Shown in pieces: positions 42,404-49,428 of a DNA stretch of 49,428 nucleotides (positions are counted from its first letter, which is position 1; each line of letters begins with the position of its first letter). Location of the stretch: positions 1 through 49,428 of the forward strand of contig VFJK01000054.1 in NCBI GenBank assembly GCA_009886125.1, read 5' to 3'. The DNA is from Geobacter sp. GTDB taxonomy: Bacteria > Desulfobacterota > Desulfuromonadia > Geobacterales > DSM-12255. The notes under the pieces are model-generated. The model was not told where the DNA came from. It ran no database searches and saw only the letters and a list, made by a program, of their open reading frames with translations. The position numbers and the translations under genes are program-made.

Positions 42404-43320
42404 CATCCCATGACGACCTGACTGCGCGCTGCCGGGCTGTGCTTCTGGGCGTTGCTGTCGGAGATGCTCTGGGTGCACCGATGGAGTTCATGACCAGTGG
42501 CGAGATCGCGGCAAAGTATGGCAGGCTGAATGAGATGGTCGGTGGCGGATGGTTGCGGCTCAAGCCCGGCCAGGTAACCGATGATACCGAAATGACCCTC
42601 TGTCTGGCCCGGGGGATCGTCACTGCAGGGGGATGGGATCTCCGGACGATCGCTCATGAGTTTGCCGTCTGGCTCAGATCAAAGCCGATAGACGTGGGCG
42701 ACACCTGCAGGCGCGGCATCCGGAACTTCATGCTCAAGGGTGAGACAGAGTCCCCGCCGAATCAGTGGGATGCCGGGAATGGCGCACTGATGAGGATGAC
42801 TCCGTTGGCGCTGTACACTCTGGGAGACAAGGAGCTGCTGCAGAAATGTTCGATCGAACATGGGCACCTGACGCACAACCACCCGCTCTCGGATGCCGCC
42901 TGCATCTGCTACGGAAGGATGATCCAGATGGCACTGCTCGGCGCCGAGAAGAGCCGCCTGCGGAGAGAGGCTGACCGGCTGGCCGCAGAGTATCCCTCCT
43001 TCAGGTTCGATCCGTATCCGGGACTGGCGACAGGGTATGTCGTCGATACACTCCAGACCGTATTTCACTACTTCTTCCGCAGCCGTTCCTTCGAGGAGTG
43101 CGTGACGTCGACGGTCAATCAGGGGGGCGATGCAGACACCACCGGCGCCATTATCGGCGGAGTGGCCGGAGCATACTATGGCCTGGAAGAGATCCCCCGG
43201 CGCTGGCTGAAAAAACTGGATAGGGGCTGCGTAACCGAACTGGAGTCACTCGCACCGAAACTCGTTAGCCTCTCGCCTCAGCTCACGCAAAGCCGTTCTC
43301 CATCAACTTCTTCAAGCTGA
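42400..43320 (+). CDS. draG: ADP-ribosyl-[dinitrogen reductase] hydrolase (DraG-like)
   Basis: The 306-aa protein is an ADP-ribosylglycohydrolase with the dinuclear-metal motifs GDALGAPMEF (residues 23-32), TDDTEM and GGDADTTGAIIGG. It has the DraG-type WDAGNGALMRMTPLAL core. DraG removes ADP-ribose from the nitrogenase Fe protein and so reactivates it. The nif context (nifB about 1 kb away) supports this substrate. The partner transferase DraT is not in the window. The last 38 bases overlap the end of the converging ribE; the extra Ser-rich tail (SRSPSTSSS) lies in that overlap. Confidence 0.88.
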   Translation: MTSHDDLTARCRAVLLGVAVGDALGAPMEFMTSGEIAAKYGRLNEMVGGGWLRLKPGQVTDDTEMTLCLARGIVTAGGWDLRTIAHEFAVWLRSKPIDVGDTCRRGIRNFMLKGETESPPNQWDAGNGALMRMTPLALYTLGDKELLQKCSIEHGHLTHNHPLSDAACICYGRMIQMALLGAEKSRLRREADRLAAEYPSFRFDPYPGLATGYVVDTLQTVFHYFFRSRSFEECVTSTVNQGGDADTTGAIIGGVAGAYYGLEEIPRRWLKKLDRGCVTELESLAPKLVSLSPQLTQSRSPSTSSS

Positions 43321-43933
43321 TGCCAGCGGAATCCTTCCCACTGGCCGGGCCTGAAAACAGACGCTCGACATACCTGCCGATTATGTCGGTCTCGATGTTG
43401 ACCGTGTCGCCGGCTTTTTTGTGCCTGAGTGTCGTCAGCTGCGACGTATGAGGGATGATGTTTACCGAGAAGCTGTCAGCGGCGGTGCTGTTGACTGTCA
43501 GGCTTATGCCGTCTATCGCCACCGAACCCTTTTCGATAACATAGCGGATCTTATCGACAGGCATTTTAAAAGAGAGTAGGATATTGCCCGAATCCTCGCG
43601 CCTTTCGGCAACTGTTGCCACACAGTCGATATGGCCGGTCACGATATGCCCGCCGAGACGGTCTGACAGGCGCATCGCCCGCTCAAGGTTCACCGGATCG
43701 CCGGAAGAGAGCCGGCCGAGACTCGATTTGTCGAGAGTCTCCGGCGAAACATCGAAAGAGAGCGTCGTCCCGGAGCTGTTTGTTACTGTCAAACAAACGC
43801 CGTTCACTGCCACCGAATCACCGATGTGGAACTCCGGGGCAGGGAGAGCGGTCGACAGTGAAAGCCGGGCAGAACCGCCTCGACGCTCAAGTTTCTGGAC
43901 CTTCCCGACATCTTCGATCAGACCTGTAAACAT
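43283..43933 (-). CDS. ribE: Riboflavin synthase alpha chain
   Basis: The 216-aa protein begins MFTGLIEDVGKV, the family hallmark. It has two lumazine-binding halves with SVAVNGVCLTV and GSVAIDGISLTVN motifs and GHIVTGHIDCVA. It joins two 6,7-dimethyl-8-ribityllumazine molecules to form riboflavin. It follows ribD directly. Usual next genes ribBA and ribH are absent; instead draG converges and overlaps by 38 bases. No FMN riboswitch was seen upstream of the operon. Confidence 0.95.
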   Translation of the reverse strand: MFTGLIEDVGKVQKLERRGGSARLSLSTALPAPEFHIGDSVAVNGVCLTVTNSSGTTLSFDVSPETLDKSSLGRLSSGDPVNLERAMRLSDRLGGHIVTGHIDCVATVAERREDSGNILLSFKMPVDKIRYVIEKGSVAIDGISLTVNSTAADSFSVNIIPHTSQLTTLRHKKAGDTVNIETDIIGRYVERLFSGPASGKDSAGISLKKLMENGFA

Positions 43934-45025
43934 TCAGACCTCCGGACAGGCTTCAACAAGTATATCTTTCCCGACCCGTGAAACCTTTTTGATGGTCATT
44001 GGCAGAGAATCATCCATAAACGCTGCACCGGCCCCGGCAAAGAGCCCCTTCCCTTCTCCTCCCAGCATCTTGGGAGCATAGAAGAGCAGGAATCTGTCGA
44101 TGAGCCGGTGACGCAGCATCTCGCCGCAGAGCCGCTCGCCACCTTCAAGCAGGATCGACTGGATCCCGCGACTGCCAAGCCGCGCCATCAGGTCTTCGAG
44201 ATCGACTCTGCCGCCCGCCTCGCGGCAGATCAGGACTTCGGCCCCTTTTTCAGTCAGTGCCGCGGCTTTTGCCTGATCACTGCTGACGGTCGCGATGATA
44301 ACCGGCGTTTTTCCTGCTTCATCCATGAGCCGGCTATCAAGGGGAGTCTGCAGGCTGCTGTCAACGACTATCCTGCGCGGGCTTTTACCTCTGGCCATCC
44401 TGACGGTCAGCTGCGGATCATCAGCGAGCAGCGTGCCGGAACCGGTCATGACGGCATCGACAGATGAGCGCAGACGGTGGACGAGTTTTCGCGAAGCTTC
44501 CGATGTTATCCAGCGGGAATCGCCTGACAACGCAGCACTCTTGCCGTCCAGAGTCATGGCACTTTTCATGGTGACATAGGGGAGGCCGGAAGTCATCTGC
44601 TTGATGAAAGGGAGGTTGATGTCGCGGCAATCGGCTTCGAGAAGCCCGGTTACGACCTTTATTCCTGCCTTCCGGACTCTTTCGACCCCTCTGCCGCTCA
44701 CCAGAGGATTCGGGTCGATCATCCCGACAAAGACCCTGGAAACCTGCGCAGCAGCTACAGCATCGGCACAGGGAGGGGTCTTGCCGAAATGTGAACAGGG
44801 CTCCAGGGTGACATAAAGATCGGCTCCCCTGGCACGCTCACCTGCCTGACGGAGCGCATGCACCTCGGCATGGGGAGTGCCGGCCTTTCGATGCCACCCT
44901 TCGCCGACGATCTCGCCATCCTTGACGATGACACAGCCGACAGCAGGATTCGGCGATGTCCTGCCGACACCTTTCCGGGCAAGCCGTATCGCCCGCTGCA
45001 TGGCCTGTTCAGCAGAGACACTCAC
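43934..45025 (-). CDS. ribD: Bifunctional RibD (deaminase/reductase)
   Basis: A GTG start overlaps the nrdR stop (GTGA). The 363-aa protein has an N-terminal deaminase with zinc motif HAEVHAL and [11 protein letters not shown] (about residues 50-85). The C-terminal NADPH reductase part follows ([39 protein letters not shown]). It carries out two consecutive steps of riboflavin synthesis. It is the third gene of a four-gene coupled minus-strand operon. Confidence 0.95.
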   Translation of the reverse strand: MSVSAEQAMQRAIRLARKGVGRTSPNPAVGCVIVKDGEIVGEGWHRKAGTPHAEVHALRQAGERARGADLYVTLEPCSHFGKTPPCADAVAAAQVSRVFVGMIDPNPLVSGRGVERVRKAGIKVVTGLLEADCRDINLPFIKQMTSGLPYVTMKSAMTLDGKSAALSGDSRWITSEASRKLVHRLRSSVDAVMTGSGTLLADDPQLTVRMARGKSPRRIVVDSSLQTPLDSRLMDEAGKTPVIIATVSSDQAKAAALTEKGAEVLICREAGGRVDLEDLMARLGSRGIQSILLEGGERLCGEMLRHRLIDRFLLFYAPKMLGGEGKGLFAGAGAAFMDDSLPMTIKKVSRVGKDILVEACPEV

Positions 45026-45528
45026 CGGGGCAGCCCTTTATCCAGGGTAGATCCTTTTTTCCGGGCACCCTTCTGTTCACCTTTGAGCAGGTCCTGAAGC
45101 TCGGACATGAACTCAGTGATATCCCTGAACGAGCGGTAAACCGAGGCGAAACGGACATACGCGACTTCATCGACATCGTGGAGTTCATTCATTATCCACT
45201 CACCGATGACCGTTCCGGGGATCTCGCGTTCCCCGCTTTCCAGCAGCCTGGTCTCCAGACGGTTCGCCATATCGTCGATATCGTCGGTGGATACCGGACG
45301 TTTTTCGCACGCCTTTTTCATCCCGCCGATGACCTTGCCGCGGTCATAGCTCTCCCGACGGCCATCCTTCTTGAGGATCATCGGCAGGACCTCTTCGATC
45401 CGCTCATGAGTCGTAAAGCGGCGTGAGCAGGATTCACACTCGCGCCGGCGCCGTATGGCGGAACTGTCCTTGTCCGGCCTGGAATCAATCACTTTCGTAT
45501 CAACAAATGAGCAGAACGGGCACTTCAT
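45022..45528 (-). CDS. nrdR: Transcriptional repressor NrdR
   Basis: The 168-aa protein has an N-terminal zinc ribbon ([15 protein letters not shown] and [13 protein letters not shown]) and an ATP-cone domain ([36 protein letters not shown]). NrdR senses ATP/dATP and represses ribonucleotide reductase genes. It overlaps the dCMP deaminase stop by ATGA. Its place between comEB and ribD is common in bacteria. NrdR boxes were not found in the window. Confidence 0.95.
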   Translation of the reverse strand: MKCPFCSFVDTKVIDSRPDKDSSAIRRRRECESCSRRFTTHERIEEVLPMILKKDGRRESYDRGKVIGGMKKACEKRPVSTDDIDDMANRLETRLLESGEREIPGTVIGEWIMNELHDVDEVAYVRFASVYRSFRDITEFMSELQDLLKGEQKGARKKGSTLDKGLPR

Positions 45529-45995
45529 AGCTGAGCCTCCGCCGGATTTAAAGCAGGATACTGATCAACTACAATGTTCGACTCTTCGATCATCTCCGTC
45601 GCCAGAGAGTCGGAGTAGCCTGTTTCATAGACTATCCTTCTGATCCCGGCATTGATGATCATCTTGGAGCAGATGATACACGGCATCGTCGTACAGTAGA
45701 GAGTCGCACCATCGATGTTCGTCCCGTGCTTTGCCGCCTGGATGATAGCGTTCTGCTCGGCATGCAGCCCGCGGCAAAGCTCATGACGCTCTCCGGAAGG
45801 GATACCGAGCTTCTCCCGCAGGCAGCCGACATCAAGGCAGTGCGCAACGCCAGATGGTGAACCGTTATAGCCGGTGGCAAGGATATTCCTGTCCTTGACG
45901 AGCACCGCACCGACCTGCCGTCTGAGACAGGTCGAACGCTTCGCCACCAGATGCGTGATCTCCATGAAATATTCATCCCAGGTAGGTCGTGACAC
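45525..45995 (-). CDS. dCMP deaminase (ComEB family)
   Basis: The start is GTG with GGGGAGA upstream. The 156-aa protein has the zinc site GLHAEQNAI and [25 protein letters not shown] at the N-terminus and an extra Cys/His loop ([23 protein letters not shown]) typical of dCMP deaminases. It makes dUMP from dCMP for thymidylate synthesis. It is the first gene of the operon with nrdR, ribD and ribE, all joined by ATGA/GTGA overlaps. Confidence 0.93.
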   Translation of the reverse strand: MSRPTWDEYFMEITHLVAKRSTCLRRQVGAVLVKDRNILATGYNGSPSGVAHCLDVGCLREKLGIPSGERHELCRGLHAEQNAIIQAAKHGTNIDGATLYCTTMPCIICSKMIINAGIRRIVYETGYSDSLATEMIEESNIVVDQYPALNPAEAQL

Positions 45996-46108
45996 GTGTT
46001 CTCCCCGAAAACAAAAAGTGTGTCGAAGATAGCCGATAACAGGGCAGCGGTCAAGGATTCCGGCTCGTTCTTGACATTAGTTACCGGTCGATTCATACTC
46101 GAAACCAC

Positions 46109-46657
46109 ATGGAACCTTACGACCTGCTGAAGAAATATTTCGATCCCGCCCCACTCCGGATAATCAGCACCCATAGCAGACTGGTCGCTGACAAAGCCCT
46201 CAGGATCGCGAAAAACTGTCCGTCCGATTGGCTGCTCAATCTCGGCTTTATCGAAGAAGCAGCGATGCTGCACGATATCGGGGTATGTCAGACAGATGCT
46301 CCCTCACTCGGCTGCCACGGGAGTGCACCCTACATCTCTCATGGCATACTCGGAAGATCAATACTTGAGCAGGAAGGTCTTCCGCGGCATGCGCTCGTCT
46401 GCGAGAGACATATCGGCGTGGGTCTGACAATCGAAGACATCATCGCACAGGGGCTGCCTCTGCCGAAACGGGATATGCTGCCAACCTCACCTGAAGAGAA
46501 GATCATTGCCTGTGCCGATCTCTTCTACTCAAAACGGGCTGAGACCCTCACGATTGAAAAATCGATCGAGCAGATACGCGCTGAACTCACCAGATTCGGA
46601 GGCGGGAAAGCAGCTGTCTTCGAGCAGTGGCTACAGGATTACTCGCTGGAAATGTAG
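46109..46657 (+). CDS. HD-domain phosphohydrolase-like protein
   Basis: The 182-aa protein has an HD domain with H...HD...D elements: STHSRLVADKAL, EEAAMLHDIGV and ACADLFYSKR. The segment CHGSAPYISHGILGRSILEQEGLP resembles nucleotide-acting HD proteins (YqeK or TIGR00295 type). Substrate cannot be told; a nucleotide or cyclic nucleotide is possible. It is divergent from the dCMP deaminase operon. Confidence 0.85.
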   Translation: MEPYDLLKKYFDPAPLRIISTHSRLVADKALRIAKNCPSDWLLNLGFIEEAAMLHDIGVCQTDAPSLGCHGSAPYISHGILGRSILEQEGLPRHALVCERHIGVGLTIEDIIAQGLPLPKRDMLPTSPEEKIIACADLFYSKRAETLTIEKSIEQIRAELTRFGGGKAAVFEQWLQDYSLEM

Positions 46658-46659
46658 GT

Positions 46660-46689
46660 TTGACAATAAACTTGTTATAAGGGTATAAC
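46660..46689 (+). promoter_or_regulatory. Sigma-70 promoter for the lipoprotein gene
   Basis: TTGACA at 46660, an 18-base spacer and TATAAC at 46684. GTTATA-aggg-TATAAC also forms a perfect small palindrome over the -10 box, a possible operator. It lies 31 bases before the ATG at 46720. Confidence 0.6.
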
Positions 46690-46719
46690 GTGGGGAAGAA
46701 TCATCAAAGGATATCTGTA

Positions 46720-47106
46720 ATGAACAAGTCACTGAAACCGGGATTGATCCTGCTGGCTGCTGCGCTTACCGCCTGCGGCAGCACTGACTTTGAATGGTTC
46801 CCCAAGGTTAATGACACGACCCCGCCGGTTATATCTCTTACAGGCCCCACCTTCAGGAACAATTCCGGCCATGCTACGCTCAACACCACCGTTGTTTCTT
46901 TTTCGGCTGACGAACCGGCGATGATCTATTACACGACCAGCGCCACTGCTGCCGAGAGCGCGTTTACGTCCCTCGACTTCTCCACTACTCCGGTTGTAGG
47001 TTTTACCATAACTGCTGCTAACACCATCCTCAGGTTCTTCGGGATTGACAAATCACCCAATCTGAACAAATCAACGGTCCAGTCAGTAACCATTATCTCA
47101 CCCTGA
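46720..47106 (+). CDS. Small lipoprotein with Ig-like/CHB_HEX_C-type domain
   Basis: The start at 46720 has AAAGGA upstream. The 128-aa protein has a lipobox (LTAC, Cys about 19) and one beta-sandwich-like domain with the pattern TTPPVISLTGP...SFSADEPAMIYYTTSATAA...NTILRFFGIDKSPNLN. That is the chitobiase/beta-hexosaminidase C-terminal type often used as a spacer or sugar-binding module in exported proteins. Here it stands alone on a lipid anchor. Function is unknown. Confidence 0.75.
   Translation: MNKSLKPGLILLAAALTACGSTDFEWFPKVNDTTPPVISLTGPTFRNNSGHATLNTTVVSFSADEPAMIYYTTSATAAESAFTSLDFSTTPVVGFTITAANTILRFFGIDKSPNLNKSTVQSVTIISP
47066..47094 (+). promoter_or_regulatory. Placeholder-free note: end of lipoprotein gene, no terminator seen
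   Basis: No hairpin with a T-run was found between the lipoprotein stop at 47106 and the next promoter, so read-through into the MshEN gene is possible. Confidence 0.1.
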
Positions 47107-47165
47107 ATCCTCGTTTCAAATTTCTTTCCCTTTGCGGACACCCCGCACATTTTATTGGTAAACGG

Positions 47166-47194
47166 TTGTAAATAAACAGTTCATGCAGTATAAC
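47166..47194 (+). promoter_or_regulatory. Candidate sigma-70 promoter for the MshEN-GAF gene
   Basis: TTGTAA at 47166-47171, 17 bases, TATAAC at 47189-47194, about 50 bases before the ATG at 47247. Confidence 0.5.
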
Positions 47195-47246
47195 TGAAGC
47201 AACGCACAAAACGGATAAACGCTTAATGTGATCAGGGGATGTCGCC

Positions 47247-48419
47247 ATGCAGATGAAAGTCGGCAGTATGCTTGTAATGCAGAGGATTATCACTGAAGCT
47301 CAGCTGGAAGAGGCGCTGAAAAACCAGGTCATTTTCGGCGGCAAGATCGGTACCAACCTGATTGAGCTCGGCTATCTGACAGCAGACCGACTGTCAGAAT
47401 TCCTCAGCAAGAACAAGGGAGTGCCGTCAGTCACGTCGCAGGAACTTCAGGACATCCCCCCTCAGGTAATCGCCCTGATCCCTGCGGAAATCGTGAAAAA
47501 ACACCAGATAATCCCCATATCCCTCGAAAAGAAGCGTCTGACTGTTGCCATGGCTGACCCTGCCGACCTTGCCATCATCGACAAGCTGGCCTTCATCACC
47601 GGTCTCTACATCAACCCGGTGGTGATCCCGGAGATCCTCCTCATCACTTCGATGGAACGGTACTACAAGATCAAGCGGGCAACACGCTACATCGCTATCT
47701 CAAAAGACATGCGAAGAGATCCGAGAGATGCCGACAACCGGGAGATAAACGAGATACCTGCACCAAAGCAGCAGGAGAAACAGCAGGAAGTGCCGCACGA
47801 GGAAGAGTTTATTGAGATCCCCGAATTCGACGGATTTGACAAGGTGGATATTCCGGACGCGCCGGAACCGGAACAGCTGGCACCGGAAAAACTGTTCCCG
47901 GAAAAGCCGGCTCCGACTCAGGAAGAGATCGTTGCTGAATATAATCTTACGGACATGTGTAACGGGCTGGCAAATGCAACATCACGGGAGATGATCGGTG
48001 AAGCACTGATGGAGTATCTGCGCCGCAGGCATTTCAGGACCGCCCTTTTCCTGCCGAAAGAGCCGACCCTCACCGGCTGGCTTGCTGCCGAAGAGAGCGG
48101 CTATGTCGACAAATTCGGCGAAGTCAGGATCGATATGGCAGCACCGTCATCATTTCTTCAAGTGATCGAGTCGAAGTCCTTCTGCATGGGGCAGCTCCAT
48201 AGCCCGACCGACCTGACTGCAGCCTCCGCCATGGGGGCGAATGACAACCCGGCGATCCTGCTCCCGATTATTCTGATGAACCGGGTGGTTGCCATACTCT
48301 GCGTCGTCGACTCACTGGAAAAGCTGACCAGATCCCTGAACGAACTGCAGAAGATCTCCCAGAAGTGCGCCATGGCATTCGAAATACTGATCATGCGCAA
48401 TAAGATCCAGATGGTGTAG
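47247..48419 (+). CDS. Stand-alone MshEN domain protein with C-terminal GAF-like domain
   Basis: The 390-aa protein begins with a GspE/MshE N-terminal domain (residues 1-145; LVMQRIITEAQLEEAL, GGKIGTNLIELGYLT, LSEFLSKNKGVPSV, LIPAEIVKKHQIIPI). A Pro/Glu-rich linker follows (170-235), then a GAF-like domain (240-390). There is no ATPase. MshEN domains bind cyclic di-GMP in MshE and NfrB, so this may be a c-di-GMP receptor signalling to pili or polysaccharide export. The ligand-contacting RLG motif reads KIG here, so binding is uncertain. It is far from the msh-like cluster and stands alone. Confidence 0.8.
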   Translation: MQMKVGSMLVMQRIITEAQLEEALKNQVIFGGKIGTNLIELGYLTADRLSEFLSKNKGVPSVTSQELQDIPPQVIALIPAEIVKKHQIIPISLEKKRLTVAMADPADLAIIDKLAFITGLYINPVVIPEILLITSMERYYKIKRATRYIAISKDMRRDPRDADNREINEIPAPKQQEKQQEVPHEEEFIEIPEFDGFDKVDIPDAPEPEQLAPEKLFPEKPAPTQEEIVAEYNLTDMCNGLANATSREMIGEALMEYLRRRHFRTALFLPKEPTLTGWLAAEESGYVDKFGEVRIDMAAPSSFLQVIESKSFCMGQLHSPTDLTAASAMGANDNPAILLPIILMNRVVAILCVVDSLEKLTRSLNELQKISQKCAMAFEILIMRNKIQMV

Positions 48420-48473
48420 GTCTTCCCCGTTTACAGGAAACTCACTGATCGAGAGTGCAAAGCCCCATCAGCT

Positions 48474-48504
48474 CAAAAAAAGGACACGGTCTCCCGTGTC
48501 CTTT
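48474..48504. terminator. Intrinsic terminator between MshEN-GAF and dsbC-like genes
   Basis: GGACACGG-tctc-CCGTGTCC with an A-run before and TTT after. The long run of seven A gives a good T-run for the minus-strand dsbC-like gene; the plus-strand side is weaker. Confidence 0.85.
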
Positions 48505-48531
48505 CAAATGTTCCCCCTGCCACTCGCATAA

Positions 48532-49257
48532 CTACTTCAAAAGCTCGTTTATCCTGTCCATGTCCGCCCCGACAACCTGCTGGCCGTTGATGAAGAAGGT
48601 CGGTGTCCCGTCGATAGCCAGTGAACGGGCGATGTTCAGATACTCTTCAGCCTGGTCCTTGACTGCCTTGCTGTACTCTTTCGAGGATGCAGGAACCGGC
48701 TTGCCCTCCATCATCTCATGATAGGCCATTTCCTGATCCTTTGAGCTTAGGACGTAGTGGACTTTGCTGATCGCAGCCGGATGCGCAAGCGGGGTCAGGA
48801 AAACGTACCTGGTGATATCGGTCCTCTTTTTGAGAGCCTCCGAAGCCTTACGGCAGTAAGGGCAGTCAGGGTCGGTAAATTCGATCACCGTTTTGGGCCC
48901 GTTGCCGACCTTGACGGCTTTTTCGAGTGGCAGGTCCTTGATCTTTTCGATTGCCTTCTCCTGGAACTTCGCCTTCAGGTCGCGCTTTTTCTCACCGGTT
49001 ATGTTCTGTCCGGTCGAAGTATACAAATCACCGACCAGCAGCAGGTCCTTCTCCGGGTAGAAGTAAAACACGTTCTGTCCGGAGATCACCTCATAGACCC
49101 CCTTGATCTGGCTCTCGGTGATGCTGTCTAGCTTGAGCTGAGGAAATGCCTTGGTAAAAGAAGCAGCGGGCATGGCAGCCAAAGACGCTGCCTGGGCATT
49201 GGCCTGGGAGAGACCGAGCACGAGAACGGCAACAACAGCAATAAGCAGGTTTTTCAT
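48532..49257 (-). CDS. DsbC-like periplasmic thiol:disulfide interchange protein
   Basis: This 241-aa protein has a signal peptide (to about residue 22), a DsbC-type N-terminal dimerisation region (to about 110) and a thioredoxin fold with active site CPYC at residues 132-135. The cis-Pro loop is IDGTPTFFINGQQVVGA. DsbC-like proteins isomerise wrong disulfides or keep Cys reduced, which matters in an organism with many multiheme cytochromes (CxxCH). A GGAG site precedes the ATG. The partner DsbD is not in view. Confidence 0.88.
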   Translation of the reverse strand: MKNLLIAVVAVLVLGLSQANAQAASLAAMPAASFTKAFPQLKLDSITESQIKGVYEVISGQNVFYFYPEKDLLLVGDLYTSTGQNITGEKKRDLKAKFQEKAIEKIKDLPLEKAVKVGNGPKTVIEFTDPDCPYCRKASEALKKRTDITRYVFLTPLAHPAAISKVHYVLSSKDQEMAYHEMMEGKPVPASSKEYSKAVKDQAEEYLNIARSLAIDGTPTFFINGQQVVGADMDRINELLK

Positions 49258-49279
49258 ATCGACTCCTTTATTTTGTTCT

Positions 49280-49428
49280 AGGAGCCCGTCGGACTTAGGA
49301 AATCGAAGCGAAAATTCAACTGGACGAGATCAGATTTTGCCGATTTTGAAGGTTAATAGTTGTTCTATTGACCGAGAAAGCGGTGAAATATGAGCCGTTC
49401 AGATGGATTTGCAGCAGATTTATTCTAA
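49280..49428. repeat. Possible MITE-like element, cut by the window edge
   Basis: From AGGAGCCCGTCGGACTTAG at 49280 the sequence becomes A/T-rich and gene-free, and the window ends in TTCTAA. That ending could be the beginning of the inverted end (CTAAGTCCGACGGGCTCCT). The interior carries only a 12-codon open frame. It occupies the upstream region of the dsbC-like gene. Confidence 0.3.

Noticed and set aside
47066-47094. Regulatory feature listed at very low confidence at the end of the lipoprotein gene
   Set aside because: It is only a note that no terminator was found; it should not be treated as a real site.
1-49428. tRNA, rRNA, CRISPR arrays and complete insertion sequences
   Set aside because: No tRNA-like cloverleaf, rRNA stretch, regularly spaced direct repeats or transposase gene was recognised by eye; a tRNAscan or Rfam run could still find something small.

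Overview
The window looks like a Geobacteraceae (Desulfuromonadales) chromosome segment. The main evidence is a porin plus 8-heme plus 12-heme cytochrome operon of the OmbB-OmaB-OmcB type known from Geobacter. Supporting this are an MSHA-type pilus/secretion cluster, an EtfBA module with a membrane Etf:quinone oxidoreductase next to nifB, and two clear sigma-54 promoters. All calls come from reading the sequence and translated frames; no database search was run.

Layout. 1-1513 (+): the end of a lytic transglycosylase, then a TPR protein like MshN. 1639-9593 (-): seven tightly coupled genes for an MSHA-like type IV pilus/type II secretion machine (MshI, J, K, L, E, G, M order), with no pilin gene in view. 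9785-9969: a 185-bp palindrome just upstream of hsp20. 10922-15274 (+): the ombB-omaB-omcB extracellular electron conduit, closed by two terminators. 15399-20235: housekeeping and stress genes (TcdA, pirin, ferredoxin-nitroreductase, lipocalin, NAD-binding protein, ferritin-like protein).

20282-27018 (-): a translationally coupled five-gene operon that looks like a synthase-dependent exopolysaccharide system. It encodes a TIM-barrel exported protein, a TPR/outer-membrane barrel, a membrane HEAT-repeat protein, a GT2 synthase and a membrane-anchored cysteine phosphatase. An unrecognised 201-aa protein is divergent to it. 27750-33404: UvsE, an Rh-type ammonium channel behind a sigma-54 promoter, a P-type cation ATPase and a DUF1499 lipoprotein. 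33461-35068: a 126-bp palindrome, a DUF523-DUF1722 protein, and remains of a HigA antitoxin and a DUF4143 ATPase.

35220-43320: a nitrogen-fixation and electron-transfer neighbourhood. On the minus strand lie nifB, a GNAT acetyltransferase, etfB, etfA and the Etf:quinone oxidoreductase. On the plus strand lie a small HTH protein, a 170-bp element with 26-bp inverted ends, a 98-aa protein and draG. nifB has a sigma-54 promoter and an intrinsic terminator between promoter and start codon, which suggests antitermination control. 43283-45995 (-): dCMP deaminase, nrdR, ribD and ribE. 46109-49257: an HD-domain protein, a lipoprotein, a stand-alone MshEN-GAF protein and a DsbC-like thioredoxin. The right edge appears to enter a small inverted-repeat element.

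The best leads for something undescribed are the HEAT/phosphatase exopolysaccharide operon, the 170-bp inverted-repeat element next to draG, and the terminator in the nifB leader.
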